The notes: generated by a model not told the origin, from the sequence alone. 64,000 nucleotides of DNA from Bryobacterales bacterium (GCA_016721425.1 JADKID010000015.1:248001-312000); one strand, 5' to 3'; positions 1 through 10,778 are shown, counted from the stretch's first letter. Made by a program: numbers and translations.

Positions 1-2058
1 CTTGCCCAGGAGATGCTCAGCGCCCATGACGTCAAGTACGGTGCGGGAATCCACCCGCGTGGCCACCCGGAAGCTGATGCGCGCCGGGAAGTTGGCCTTG
101 ATGAGGCCGGTGATCACGTCGACGCTGGGCCGCTGGGTCGCGAGGACGAGATGCATGCCGACGGCGCCGGCCATCTGCGCGAGGCTGATGACAGACTCCT
201 CCACTCCAGCGCGCTCCAGCATCATGAGATCGGCCAGCTCGTCGATGATGATGAGGATGTAGGGGAGTGGCCGCTCCTCCACCACGGGCGGCTTGGCCGG
301 ATCGTCGTCCTCGAACAGCGACAGCGGCTTCTCATTGATCTTGCGAAGCTTCTGGTTGAACTGGTCGATATTCCGGACGCCGTAGGAGGCCAGCAGCTTC
401 AGGCGCCGCTCCATCTCCAGGACTGCGTTGCGGAGTGCGTTGACCGCCTTCTTGGGCTCGGTAATCACCGGCGTGAGCAAGTGGGGGATGCCGTCGTAGA
501 TGCCGAGTTCGACGCGCTTGGGGTCCACCATGATCAGGCGCACTTCGTCCGGGGTGGACTTATAGAGCACGGACATGATGAGCGCGTTCAGCATGACGCT
601 CTTGCCGCTGCCGGTGGAGCCGGCAATGAGAAGATGCGGCATCTTCTCCAGTTCGGTGACGCGGATCCGGCCGCTGATGTCCTTACCCAGGGCGATGGTC
701 AGACGGGAGGGGGCGTCGATGAACTCGTCGGATTCGATGATCTGGCGGAGGCTGATCATCTCGCGGCGGGAGTTAGGCACCTCGATACCCAGCGTGGGCT
801 TGCCGGGAATCCGCTCGATGAGGATGGATTCGGCCTGCAGTCCAAGGCACAGGTCCTCGGTGAGCGTGGTGATCTTGGCGATTTTGACGCCGGCATCGGG
901 CTTGAACTCAAAGGTGGTGACGACGGGGCCGGGATTGATCTGGACCACGTTGCCCATGACATTGAACTCTTCGAGCTTGGCCTTGATGCGGGTGGCCGTT
1001 TCCTTGAGCTCGTCGCTATCGTAGCCGGCCTTTTCCGGGATGGCGTTGAGGAGCTTGGTGGGCGGCAGCCGGAAGTGGGCCTGCTGGCGGGCCGGCTCCT
1101 CCTTCTTCACCGGCTTGGGCTTGGGCTCCGGGGGGAGGTCGTCGGCCAGCGCGCGGATGGGGATATCGCTCTCCCAGGGAGCGAGGTCTTCCACCGCAGC
1201 GGCTGCCTGTGTGCGGGCGGAGGCGCTGCTACTGTAGGCGCGGGCTTCCGGGACGGCGGCGGCGTGGACCTGGTTGGGGTCGAAGTCGAGACCGGCGAGA
1301 TCGTCGGTGAGGCCCTGTGGAGTGAGGGCGATAGACCCGCCGTTGTTGACGCCGGCGGCGGCGCCGCGGCCGCGCAGGCGGCGCTCGGCCTGTGCTCTGG
1401 CGAGGGGGCCGAGTGCAGGCACGTCGGGGTCGGTCACCTGCACAAGCTGGGGATGATCGTCGTCCGAGCGCGGTTTGCGGCGGAAGCGAAAGCGCAGACC
1501 GCCGATGCCCGCGACGATAGATTCCGCCGCGGCATCGCCAGCGGCGGCCATGGAGAACGTGGAGATCAGGTAGAGGGCGAGCACGAACAGAATCAGGAGA
1601 AAGATGGCGGCACCCACGCCGTTGAGCATGGCGCTGCAGGAACTGGCCACCAGGTATCCGGCCACGCCGCCGGGGGCAAAGGCATGGTCGTAAGGAGTGG
1701 AAGGCGACCAGAGGGCCAGCGCGCCGGAGAGAGAAACCGCCATCAAGCCGTAGCCGGCGAGACGGATGAATGGCGAACTGATATCGCGGTTGCGCAGCCA
1801 GCGGAACCCCAGGTATGCCATGAGGAAGGGCAGCACCCACGCCGTGAGGCCGAAAACCTGGAAGCAGAGATCAGAGAGATGGGCGCCCACGACGCCGATT
1901 TTGTTGAGAGGGGGGTGCCTCCACGTGGCGTTGTTCCAACTGGGGTCAGAGGGCTGGTAGGACGCCAGGGCAAAGAGGAACCCAACCGATGCGAGAAGCA
2001 ACACAATTCCCGTCACCTCTTTCAGGCGTGGGAATCGGGTAAAGATGTGGACTTTCAT
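1..2058 (-). CDS. ftsK: DNA translocase FtsK/SpoIIIE (partial, C-terminus beyond window start)
   Basis: Hexameric ATP-driven DNA pump that moves chromosome termini through the closing septum. Reading the minus strand from ATG at 2058 gives 686 codons without a stop to the window edge. The first ~190 residues hold several hydrophobic membrane segments, followed by a charged Pro/Ala-rich linker. The motor follows, with Walker A GSTGSGKS near residue 480 (+ strand about 600-621) and Walker B ILIIIDELADLM encoded around 230-260, then the ATQRPSVDVITG stretch typical of FtsK. The gamma DNA-reading domain would lie off the left end. The start is chosen because uppP ends 7 bases upstream in the same direction, suggesting a uppP-ftsK unit. 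The long opposite-strand frame here is a shadow. Confidence 0.95.
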   Translation of the reverse strand, partial: MKVHIFTRFPRLKEVTGIVLLLASVGFLFALASYQPSDPSWNNATWRHPPLNKIGVVGAHLSDLCFQVFGLTAWVLPFLMAYLGFRWLRNRDISSPFIRLAGYGLMAVSLSGALALWSPSTPYDHAFAPGGVAGYLVASSCSAMLNGVGAAIFLLILFVLALYLISTFSMAAAGDAAAESIVAGIGGLRFRFRRKPRSDDDHPQLVQVTDPDVPALGPLARAQAERRLRGRGAAAGVNNGGSIALTPQGLTDDLAGLDFDPNQVHAAAVPEARAYSSSASARTQAAAAVEDLAPWESDIPIRALADDLPPEPKPKPVKKEEPARQQAHFRLPPTKLLNAIPEKAGYDSDELKETATRIKAKLEEFNVMGNVVQINPGPVVTTFEFKPDAGVKIAKITTLTEDLCLGLQAESILIERIPGKPTLGIEVPNSRREMISLRQIIESDEFIDAPSRLTIALGKDISGRIRVTELEKMPHLLIAGSTGSGKSVMLNALIMSVLYKSTPDEVRLIMVDPKRVELGIYDGIPHLLTPVITEPKKAVNALRNAVLEMERRLKLLASYGVRNIDQFNQKLRKINEKPLSLFEDDDPAKPPVVEERPLPYILIIIDELADLMMLERAGVEESVISLAQMAGAVGMHLVLATQRPSVDVITGLIKANFPARISFRVATRVDSRTVLDVMGAEHLLGK

Positions 2059-2064
2059 CACGCC

Positions 2065-2883
2065 TTACCGGCGGAAAAAAGCCAGGGCGATAATGAGTAT
2101 ACCAAAGACGATGCGGTAAGCAATGAAGAACCGCAAGGTGGAGCGGCGCAGGAAGCGCAGGAACAGCGCGATGACGGCCAGACCGGTGAGGGCGCTGATT
2201 GCCATGGAGACGTAAAACACGTCCTGCTGGCCTGCCGGAATGCCGCCCGCTTGGTAGAGATCCCAGAAAGCCTTGGCGGCGGCGGCTCCGATAGCGGGGG
2301 TGGACAGCAGGAAGGAAAAGCGTGCGGCGGAGGGACGGTCCATGCCGCGGAACAGGGCGGTGGTGATGGTGATGCCGCTGCGGGACGTGCCTGGGATGAC
2401 GGCCAGGGCCTGAGAAACTCCAACCGCGAGGGCGTCGAACCAGGAGACGTGGGCGATGGTCTTGCGGCAGATAGCGATCTTCTCGGCGTAACCCATGAGG
2501 AGACCGACGGCGATCAACATGAATCCGATAGTCCAGGGGCCGCGCAAAGTGGTCTCGGCGTATTTCTCCAGGGTCAGGCCGGCGATGCCGACGGGAATCG
2601 TGGCGGCGATTAGCATCCACAGCAGTTTGGGATTGTCGCGGAGATCGGGGTCCGTGCCGGTGCGGAGGCCGAATCCGGCGCCGACCACCTGGATCAGGTC
2701 CCGGCCGAAATAGAGAAGAACGGCCACGAGCGTGCCGAAGTGGAGCGCAATATCAAAAGCGAGACCCTGATCCTGCCAGCCAAACAGCCATGGCGCCAAG
2801 GCCAGATGGGCGGAACTGGAGATCGGTAAAAATTCAGTTACACCTTGGACAATGGCAAGGATAACGGCTTGATGCAGAGGCAT
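2065..2883 (-). CDS. uppP: Undecaprenyl-diphosphatase
   Basis: Integral membrane phosphatase that recycles undecaprenyl pyrophosphate to the monophosphate carrier for peptidoglycan and other cell-wall polymers; the family also confers bacitracin resistance. The 272-residue length is normal. Both family signatures are present: GVTEFLPISSSAH (residues 14-26, catalytic Glu17) and PGTSRSG (164-170). About eight hydrophobic helices are visible. It precedes ftsK on the same strand by 6 bases, and its start faces pyk across 45 bases, so a divergent promoter region must lie in 2884-2928. Confidence 0.96.
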   Translation of the reverse strand: MPLHQAVILAIVQGVTEFLPISSSAHLALAPWLFGWQDQGLAFDIALHFGTLVAVLLYFGRDLIQVVGAGFGLRTGTDPDLRDNPKLLWMLIAATIPVGIAGLTLEKYAETTLRGPWTIGFMLIAVGLLMGYAEKIAICRKTIAHVSWFDALAVGVSQALAVIPGTSRSGITITTALFRGMDRPSAARFSFLLSTPAIGAAAAKAFWDLYQAGGIPAGQQDVFYVSMAISALTGLAVIALFLRFLRRSTLRFFIAYRIVFGILIIALAFFRR

Positions 2884-2928
2884 AATGGATTATGAGCTAT
2901 CGTAGCGCAATCGAGCTCAGCACTACTC

Positions 2929-4350
<1,422 letters not shown>

Positions 4351-4379
4351 CCTCTAATCTCAGGAGGCACTGAACTGGG

Positions 4380-5366
4380 ATGAAGATAGTCCTTTGGATT
4401 GTTGGCGCCGTGGTCGTAGTGGTCGGCGGCGCCTTCGCTTTTTTGGTGCTCAAGAAGCCGGCGATGTCCGCGCCCTCCCCCGTCAAGGTGGAGATCACGG
4501 CAGAGCGGTTGCAGCGCGGCAAGTACATTTTCGAGACGTTGGGGAGCTGTGAGGATTGCCACAGCCAACGGGATCCGGCACGGTTCTCTGGTCCGATTGT
4601 GCCAGGGACCTCCGGCCGGGGTTTCGAATGGCCGGCCGAGCTGGGGCTACCGGGCAAGGTGGTATCTCCGAACATCACGCCGGATGCGGAGACGGGCATT
4701 GGCTCGTGGACCGATGGTGAGATCCTGCGGGCCATCCGCGAGGGTGTCTCCAAGGATGGGCGCGCGCTATTTCCATTCATGCCCTATCAGCAGTTCCGGT
4801 CTATGTCTGACGAGGATGCCTATTCAGTAGTGGCGTATATGCGGCGGATGCAGCCGATCAAGAGCAAGATGAGCGTGACGGAGTTGGACTTCCCGGTGAA
4901 GTACATGGTGAAGTTTGCTCCGGAGCCGGTGAGCGGCGCGGTGGCTGCGCCCGCGAAGGGTAAAACGGCTGAGTATGGCAAGTACGTAGCCACGGTCGGC
5001 GGATGTGTCATTTGCCATACGAAGATGGATAAGGGGACGCCGATTGAGGGGATGGAATATGCCGGCGGCGAGGAGTTTACTATTGGCTCCTGGTTTGTGC
5101 GAAGCGCGAACATTTCGCCGGATGCGGAGACTGGGATCGGCAAGTGGAGTGAGGACAAGTTCGTGGCGAAGTTCAAGGGGTACGCGAACCTGACGTTTGA
5201 GAGCGCTCCGCGGTCCGTGCAGGCGAACTTCACAGTCATGCCGTGGATGGCGTTCTCTCAGATTGCAGAGGATGATCTGCGGGCGATCTACGCTTACTTG
5301 CGCACGGTGAAGGAAGTGCGGCACTCGGTGGAGGTACATCCGCCGGTGGCGCCGCCGCGGAGTTAG
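4380..5366 (+). CDS. Membrane-anchored diheme cytochrome c
   Basis: Electron carrier or oxidoreductase subunit facing the periplasm. One N-terminal hydrophobic helix (about residues 4-24) lacks an evident cleavage site, so it probably acts as an anchor. Two c-type heme sites are visible: CEDCH (Cys57, Cys60, His61) and CVICH (Cys209, Cys212, His213), each in a domain with a SPNITPDAETGIGSW or SANISPDAETGIGKW segment and a later Met-containing loop (MPYQQF, MPWMAF) that could give the sixth ligand. An aggagg ribosome binding site sits about 13 bases before ATG. The partner enzyme is not identifiable; the layout resembles cytochrome subunits of alcohol/aldehyde dehydrogenase or stand-alone cytochromes. 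Confidence 0.9.
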   Translation: MKIVLWIVGAVVVVVGGAFAFLVLKKPAMSAPSPVKVEITAERLQRGKYIFETLGSCEDCHSQRDPARFSGPIVPGTSGRGFEWPAELGLPGKVVSPNITPDAETGIGSWTDGEILRAIREGVSKDGRALFPFMPYQQFRSMSDEDAYSVVAYMRRMQPIKSKMSVTELDFPVKYMVKFAPEPVSGAVAAPAKGKTAEYGKYVATVGGCVICHTKMDKGTPIEGMEYAGGEEFTIGSWFVRSANISPDAETGIGKWSEDKFVAKFKGYANLTFESAPRSVQANFTVMPWMAFSQIAEDDLRAIYAYLRTVKEVRHSVEVHPPVAPPRS

Positions 5367-5377
5367 GGGACACGCCG

Positions 5378-5413
5378 GGCGGGGAGGTGGGCTCTCGCGC
5401 CCGCCTCCCCGCC
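5378..5413. terminator. Bidirectional hairpin between convergent genes
   Basis: A 15-bp stem (5378-5392 with 5399-5413; one G-T wobble) closes a 6-base loop, tctcgc. It lies between the stop of the cytochrome gene and the stop of the convergent secreted-protein gene, so it can serve both strands. There is no clear T-tract on either side. Confidence 0.6.
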
Positions 5414-5417
5414 TGAG

Positions 5418-6632
5418 CTATTTCTGGAGGACCGGGAGGGTGGTGATCGCCTCTCCATTGACACGGAGCAGCGATACCGAGATGGGGCCGGTGGCGGAGA
5501 CGGCCAGCCAGCCGCGCTTGCCGGGCGTGCCTTCCAGGCCGGGCAGTAGGTTGACCGGGCCGGCGAGGGCGTTCTTACCTGCCAGCGGCACGGTGGCAGT
5601 GCCGATAGTGACGCCGTCCTGGTCCCGGGCTGTGAAGGTGAGCAGGACTTCCTCGCTGCCCAGATTGACGACAGAGGCCAGCGTGCTTGCCGTGGTCTGA
5701 TCCATGAGCATGACTGCTTCCTTGGACGACGTGGTGGCCAAGGGGACGATTGTCTCGTAGATCCGGCTCTCCACGGCCTGGCGGATCAGGCCGTAGCCGG
5801 TGACACCATCGGGGAGCTGCACTTCCACCCAGCCGCGCGTGAGCGGGCCGCCGTCCGGCACTTCCAGGAAGCCGGAGCCTTTGGGGGCCAAAGAGATCTC
5901 CTTCGTTGTGCCGGCGCCGGGGACGTCCAACGGTTGCCCGTCGGCGCCGCGGAATATCAAGGTGGCCGTGGCGGCAGTGTCATTCGGATTCAGCAGGTAA
6001 ATGGCCGAATACCAGCCGCCGCCGAATGTGAATTGTGAGAGGGAGAAGCTGGTGGGCGGCTTGCTTTCCGCGGCGTTGACGGTGAGGGACGTCGTGTAGA
6101 TCTGGTCGCCGTCGTTGGTGTTGTCGCCGTTGGCGCCATTGCCGGCTGCATAGAAGGTAACTGGGCCGAAGCCGGCGGCGGGCGCAGTCCAGAGGACTTC
6201 CCAGGTGGAGGAATCCTTCTGGCCGAGTCGCGAGCCGGCGGAGTTGTGCTCCACATACTGGCTATTGTCCATGCCGGTTTCAATGCGCGTGACGGAGTCG
6301 TCCGCCAGGGCGAAAGTGCCGGCGTTGGCGGTGGGGCTGGTGGCGCTGCGGGCGGTGAGTTGGAAGCCCCAGCGGCGGGCCGCGGGATCAGCAAGCGTGA
6401 CGCGCACTCGCATCTGCTGGCCGGGCGTCCAGGTAGCGGCGTCCACGAGTTGGATTTGGAGTTTGCCAGTTCCTGAATTGATGGTGCCGGAGTGACAGTC
6501 CGTACAATCTGCTTCGCCCGGTACGCCGGCGACGCCGGCAACAGGGCCGTTGATCTTGGCCATCAGGCAGGTGGTGAGCAACATGGCGCTGAGCGCCAAC
6601 TTCATTGTCCAGCGGATAGAACCCAGCTTCAT
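5418..6632 (-). CDS. Secreted choice-of-anchor V / Reeler-like protein with CxxCH motif (copy 2)
   Basis: 404 residues from ATG at 6632 (a second in-frame ATG at 6605 also precedes the signal peptide). A hydrophobic export signal is followed by GVPGEADCTDCHSG, whose CxxCH (Cys43, Cys46, His47) is typical of the Reeler/choice-of-anchor V type domain; whether heme is bound is not known. That domain runs to about residue 180. The second half, starting FTFGGGWYSAIYLLNPN, is a beta-rich domain common in secreted acidobacterial proteins. It is a paralogue of the gene immediately upstream (6689-7888), with matching domain order throughout. The open frame extends far upstream of 6632, but that part is a shadow of the paralogue. 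Function unknown. Confidence 0.8.
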   Translation of the reverse strand: MKLGSIRWTMKLALSAMLLTTCLMAKINGPVAGVAGVPGEADCTDCHSGTINSGTGKLQIQLVDAATWTPGQQMRVRVTLADPAARRWGFQLTARSATSPTANAGTFALADDSVTRIETGMDNSQYVEHNSAGSRLGQKDSSTWEVLWTAPAAGFGPVTFYAAGNGANGDNTNDGDQIYTTSLTVNAAESKPPTSFSLSQFTFGGGWYSAIYLLNPNDTAATATLIFRGADGQPLDVPGAGTTKEISLAPKGSGFLEVPDGGPLTRGWVEVQLPDGVTGYGLIRQAVESRIYETIVPLATTSSKEAVMLMDQTTASTLASVVNLGSEEVLLTFTARDQDGVTIGTATVPLAGKNALAGPVNLLPGLEGTPGKRGWLAVSATGPISVSLLRVNGEAITTLPVLQK

Positions 6633-6656
6633 ACCCGGTATGACAGCGGGGTGGAG

Positions 6657-6682
6657 AGGGCCGGAACATAAATCCCGGCCCT
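6657..6682 (-). terminator. Hairpin between the tandem paralogues
   Basis: A perfect 8-bp stem, agggccgg/ccggccct (6657-6664 with 6675-6682), with a 10-base AT-rich loop, lies seven bases after the stop of the upstream paralogue. It could terminate or attenuate transcription between the two copies. No T-tract is present. Confidence 0.4.
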
Positions 6683-6688
6683 GCCTGG

Positions 6689-7888
6689 CTACTTCTGAAC
6701 GGCGGGAATTGACGTGAAGGCTTCGCCATTGAAACGGAGGCCGAGGATGGTGATGGCAGCGGACGAGGAGAACTCGATTGTGCCGCGCTTGCCCTTCATC
6801 GTTTCGAGACCGCCAAGCAGTTGCAGCACCACGGCACTGCGCGTCTTGGTGGACATCGTGAACGTGTTGGTGCCCAGCGTGACGCCTTCCGTGTCCCGCG
6901 CGGTGATGGTGACGTTGGCGTCTCCCGATCCGACATTGGTGAACGCGGCGGCGGTCAGGTAGTTGGTGTCGTCGAAGATGAAAGTGCCCTGGGTGGAGAC
7001 GGTGTTGGCGAGGGGCACCACAGCCTCCTGGGGACGGCCCTGGACGGTCTGGCGGAAGACGCCATAGCCGGTGACGCCGTCGGGTAGCTTGACCTCGATC
7101 CAGCCTTGGGTGAGCGGTCCGAGGTCGGCGGCTTCGACGATAGCCGTCGCCTTGGGGGCGAGGTTCAGCGTGGTGGATGTCCCGAGATTTGTGATGTTGA
7201 GGGGTTTGCCGTCGGCGCCGAAGTAGTTGAGAGTGGCCGTGGCGGCGGCGGAGTTGGCGTTGGTCAGATAGACGGCGGTATACCAGCCTCCGCCGAAGGC
7301 CAACTGGGAGAGGGCGTAGCTGGTGGTGTTGGATGCGCCCGCCGGGTTGACGGTGAGGGAGGTGGTGTAGACCTTGTCGTCGGGGTCTTCGACTCCGTTG
7401 TTGTTGGCCGCATTGCCCGCGGCGTAGAAGGTGACGGCGCCGAAGCTGACATCGGCGGGTGGCGTCCAGAGGACGTCCCACGTGGAGGAGTCCGCTGTGC
7501 CGGTCCGCGATCCGGCGGAGTTGTGAGAGATGTACTCCGTGCCGGCAAAGCCGGTAACGCGCCGCGTGGTGGTCGCGTCGGCGAGCGCAAACACGCCGGC
7601 GGTGGTGTTGGGGTTCGAACTGCTGCGAGCGGTAATCTCGAAGCCCCAGCGCCGCGCCGTGGGGTCGGCCAGGGTGATACGAAGCTGCACCTGCTGGCCC
7701 GGCGTCCAGGCAGACGCATTCACCAGAGAGACGGTCAACTTGCCTCCACCGCTGTTGACGGTGGTGCCGTGGCACACCGTGCAGTTGTCTTCACCCGGCA
7801 CACCGGCCAAGGCGGGATCCGGTCCGGTGCTCTTGGCCCAGATGGCCGAGCACAATACTAGCGCGCACAATCCTAGTTTGTTGATCAT
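6689..7888 (-). CDS. Secreted choice-of-anchor V / Reeler-like protein with CxxCH motif (copy 1)
   Basis: 399 residues. Signal peptide (about residues 1-18, ending IWAK), then GVPGEDNCTVCHG with CxxCH at Cys36, Cys39 and His40, an RRWGFEITARS strand block and the NSAGSRTGTADSSTWDVLW block shared with the downstream copy, then the LAFGGGWYTAVYLTN domain. It is the first of a tandem pair on the minus strand. Near-identical blocks interspersed with divergent loops point to an old tandem duplication. Cell-surface or periplasmic location is inferred from the signal peptide; no catalytic site is visible. Confidence 0.8.
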   Translation of the reverse strand: MINKLGLCALVLCSAIWAKSTGPDPALAGVPGEDNCTVCHGTTVNSGGGKLTVSLVNASAWTPGQQVQLRITLADPTARRWGFEITARSSSNPNTTAGVFALADATTTRRVTGFAGTEYISHNSAGSRTGTADSSTWDVLWTPPADVSFGAVTFYAAGNAANNNGVEDPDDKVYTTSLTVNPAGASNTTSYALSQLAFGGGWYTAVYLTNANSAAATATLNYFGADGKPLNITNLGTSTTLNLAPKATAIVEAADLGPLTQGWIEVKLPDGVTGYGVFRQTVQGRPQEAVVPLANTVSTQGTFIFDDTNYLTAAAFTNVGSGDANVTITARDTEGVTLGTNTFTMSTKTRSAVVLQLLGGLETMKGKRGTIEFSSSAAITILGLRFNGEAFTSIPAVQK

Positions 7889-8018
7889 TGACTAATTCCC
7901 CGTGTCCGTTACTTCTTGGTTAGACCGGCACCGCCCCGTCGAGGTTTCAGCCGATCTACAGCTACCCTGAGAACTGAGACAGTTGTTCGTTAGACTCGGA
8001 ACAGGAACATCCCGCTTC

Positions 8019-9041
8019 ATGAATCTCACCGATCATCGCTTTCCACTTGGCATTAACACGTACTGCTTGCGCGCGTTGCGCTGGACGGATGCCAGGCTGC
8101 TGGATTTCGCTGCGAGCCTGCAACTCGACGCGATCTTTCTGCAGGATTCGCTGGACCCCAAGGCACAGGATCCGGCGCACTGGGTGGAGGTGCGGGAGCA
8201 CGCAGCGCGGTTGGGGCTGAAGCTGGAGACGGGCGGCGGCGGCATCCTGCCGAAGACGGCTGAAGAGTTTCCGCGGGCCGTGGCCACGCTGGCGAAGAAT
8301 ATTGAGCGGGCCAAGGCGATGGGCTCGCGGTTTTGCCGGGGCGTGATCGCGAGTGAGCGGGCGGCTCTGCCTCCTGGCCCGATTGAGCAGCATATGGAGA
8401 CCACCGTGCGATTGTTGAAGGCGGTCCGCTCGCGGGCGATGGACGCGGGCGTGAAGGTCATCATTGAGGTCCACAAGGATCTGCTGGCGTGGGAATTGCG
8501 GCAGGTGGTGGAGACGGCGGGCCAGGAGTTTGTGGGCGTGTACATGGACACGGGCAATCCGGTGTTTGTGCTGGAGAGCCCGGTGCACACGCTGGAGACG
8601 CTGGCGCCGCACATCTGCACGCTGCACTTGCGCGACTCCGTGGTGTACGAGCATGCGCGCGGCGTGGCCGTGCAGTGGGTGCCGATGGGGGAGGGCATTA
8701 TCGATTTTGCGGCGCTGCTGGCGCGCGCGGCGGTGCTGTGCCCGCAGGTGAATGTGTTCATCAAGCCGATCACGGGCAGGCCGCCGCAGGTGCTGCCATA
8801 CCTGGAGGCGGGCTTCTGGAAGGGCTATCCGGACATGCGCGCCGGCGACCTGGCGAAGTTCCTGGCGCTGGCCCGCGCGGGGCGGCCGTATGAGGGCCAC
8901 ATGGTGATTGAGGATCTGCCGGGTAAGCCGATTCCGGAGCAGTTTCTGGCGGCTGTGCAGTTCCAGCAGAAGGACCATGTGGAGCGGGGCGTGGAGTATG
9001 GCAAGAAGACGCTGGGCCTTGGGGTGAAGTGGCGCGGCTAG
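8019..9041 (+). CDS. Sugar phosphate isomerase/epimerase-like TIM barrel protein
   Basis: 340 residues from ATG at 8019 (a TTG at 7983 would add 12 residues with no support). The fold signature is of the xylose-isomerase-like TIM barrel family: GINTYCLR at the start, a GG(G)ILPKTAEEF segment, VIIEVHKDLLAWE with the metal-ligand Glu, YMDTGNPVF, and LHLRDSVVYE supplying His/Asp ligands. Such enzymes act on sugars or inositol derivatives with a divalent metal. It is followed closely by an exported Gfo/Idh/MocA oxidoreductase, a pairing common in acidobacterial and planctomycete sugar catabolism. Substrate cannot be named. Confidence 0.85.
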   Translation: MNLTDHRFPLGINTYCLRALRWTDARLLDFAASLQLDAIFLQDSLDPKAQDPAHWVEVREHAARLGLKLETGGGGILPKTAEEFPRAVATLAKNIERAKAMGSRFCRGVIASERAALPPGPIEQHMETTVRLLKAVRSRAMDAGVKVIIEVHKDLLAWELRQVVETAGQEFVGVYMDTGNPVFVLESPVHTLETLAPHICTLHLRDSVVYEHARGVAVQWVPMGEGIIDFAALLARAAVLCPQVNVFIKPITGRPPQVLPYLEAGFWKGYPDMRAGDLAKFLALARAGRPYEGHMVIEDLPGKPIPEQFLAAVQFQQKDHVERGVEYGKKTLGLGVKWRG

Positions 9042-9063
9042 ACGTGATATGTTGGCGGACATC

Positions 9064-10354
9064 ATGAGTCATCTGAGCCGCCGTCATTTCTTCCAGGGCG
9101 CCGCCATGGCGCTCTCCGCCACACGCGTCATGGGCGCCAACGATCAGATCAATGTTGGGCTGATCGGGATCGGCGGGCGGGGCAACAATCACCTCGACAC
9201 CTACGGCAAGATCACGGGCGCCCGCCTGGCCGCCATCTGCGATGTGAACCAGGCCGCGCGGGAAAAGGCGCAGGTCAAGATCGAGAAGCTCGGCACCGGC
9301 AAAGCCGCTGAATACGACGACATGCGCAAGCTGTTTGCCGATAAGACGGTGGACGCGGTGTCCGTGGCGACTCCGAACCACTGGCACGCACTGACCACCA
9401 TCTGGGCGTGTGAAGCGGGCAAGGATGTGTATTGCGAGAAGCCGGCAAGCCACAACGTGTATGAGAGTTTCCGCATGGTGGAAGTGGCGCGGCGCACCAA
9501 TCGCATGGTGCAGATCGGATCACAGAGCCGCAGCACGCCGTTCAAGATGAAGGCGATGCAGCTCTTGAAGGATGGCGTGATCGGCGAGCTCTACATGGCC
9601 AAAGGCGCTGTGCTTCAAGCGGCGCAAGAGCATCGGCAAGGCTCCGGCGGAACCGGTGCCGGCGGGGATCAACTGGGATCTGTTCCTCGGCCCGGCCCCG
9701 TACCGCGAATTCACGCGGAACCGTTTTGCCTACAACTGGCACTGGTTCTGGGATACGGGCAACGGCGACATCGGCAACCAGGGCGTGCACGAGATGGACA
9801 TCGCGCGCTGGGGCATGGGTGAATTGACGTGGCCGAAATCCGTGGTTTCCACGGGCGGCAAGTATCTCTATGACGACGATCAGGAGACGCCCAACACGCA
9901 GATGGCGACGCTGGATTACGGCGGGAAGCAGATTATGTTTGAGGTGCGCGGCCTGTTGACGGGGCCCGAGGCGGGGCAGCCCGTGGGCACATATCCGGTG
10001 GGCAATCTCTTCTATGGCGCGGAAGGCTGGATGTGGATCGGCGACGGCGGATTCCAGGTCTTCAAGGGCGAGAAGAGCGAGCGGATCATGGACGAGAAGG
10101 CGGAGCGCGGCGGTGATGGGACCAAGGCGCACATGGAGAATTTCCTGGCGGCCTGCCGGAGCCGGAACTACAAGGCGCTGAATGCAGAGGTTGAAATTGG
10201 CGCGATCTCGGCGGGGCTATGCCACTTTGCCAACAATAGCTACCGGGCCGGCCAGCGGAAGCTGGTGTGGGACGGGGCGAACCGCGTCTATACCGGTGAC
10301 GCGGAGGCGACGAAGTTGCTGACGCGGGACTACCGGAAGCCTTACGTGGTGTAG
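9064..10354 (+). pseudogene. Tat-exported Gfo/Idh/MocA family oxidoreductase, frameshifted
   Basis: NAD(P)-dependent sugar dehydrogenase-type protein. The N-terminal frame begins MSHLSRRHFFQGAAM, a twin-arginine type signal, followed by VGLIGIGGRGNNH (Rossmann) and EKPASHNVYES (cofactor/catalytic Lys region). The frame breaks in ggcgctg at 9604-9610: removing one base there lets MAKG run straight into LCFKRRKSIGKAPAEPVPAG in the next frame, which continues as the family's NWHWFWDTGNGDIGNQGVHE (catalytic block) to the stop at 10354. Everything outside that single base is intact and conserved in pattern, so this is either a sequencing error or a very recent mutation. ATG 9064 is preferred over 9049 because of the signal and ggcgga upstream. 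Confidence 0.88.
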
Positions 10355-10403
10355 GGTTGCGCCGGGCTTGCTGGCGCTGGCCGATGAGAGAAGGGATGGT
10401 CTT

Positions 10404-10778
10404 ATGATTCGAGGAATTGAACACTCGGCGATTGCCTCGTCCAATCCGGCGGCTCTGGCCGAATGGTATGTGGACACGCTGGGATTTGTGATCAATTACA
10501 GGGGCTCCACGGCGTTTTTCGTGAAGGCGCCGGACGGCTCGATGATCGAGATTATCCCCGCCGAGGGCGAGCGCGGCGGGAACACGCTGAAGACGCCGGG
10601 GCTGCGGCACCTGGCGTTGGCGGTGACGGACTTTGAAACCGTGTACGCCGGCTTGCAGACCAAGGGCGTGCAGTTTCTGAGCGAGCCACTCATCGCGAAG
10701 GGCAACAAGGTGGTGTTTTTCACCGATCCGGAAGGCAACTATCTGCATCTGCTGGAGCGGGAGACGCCACTGCCGTAG
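10404..10778 (+). CDS. VOC family (glyoxalase/bleomycin-resistance fold) protein
   Basis: 124 residues from ATG at 10404, with gagaaggga as ribosome binding site. Two beta-alpha-beta-beta-beta modules are recognisable: IEHSAIASSNPAALAEWY...LGF in the first half and GLRHLALAVTDFETVYAGL followed by FTDPEGNYLHLLER in the second. His and Glu residues at the expected metal positions (IEHSAI, IEIIP, LRHLAL, LHLLE) suggest an active metal-dependent isomerase or dioxygenase rather than a drug binder. Its substrate is not deducible; it sits between two carbohydrate genes. Confidence 0.85.
   Translation: MIRGIEHSAIASSNPAALAEWYVDTLGFVINYRGSTAFFVKAPDGSMIEIIPAEGERGGNTLKTPGLRHLALAVTDFETVYAGLQTKGVQFLSEPLIAKGNKVVFFTDPEGNYLHLLERETPLP

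Noticed and set aside
13..2613. 866-codon plus-strand frame
   Set aside because: Antisense shadow of ftsK and uppP created by high GC; both real genes have clear motifs on the minus strand.
5418..7775. 785-codon frame covering both CxxCH proteins
   Set aside because: The first ~380 codons are an out-of-frame reading of the upstream paralogue; not a natural fusion.
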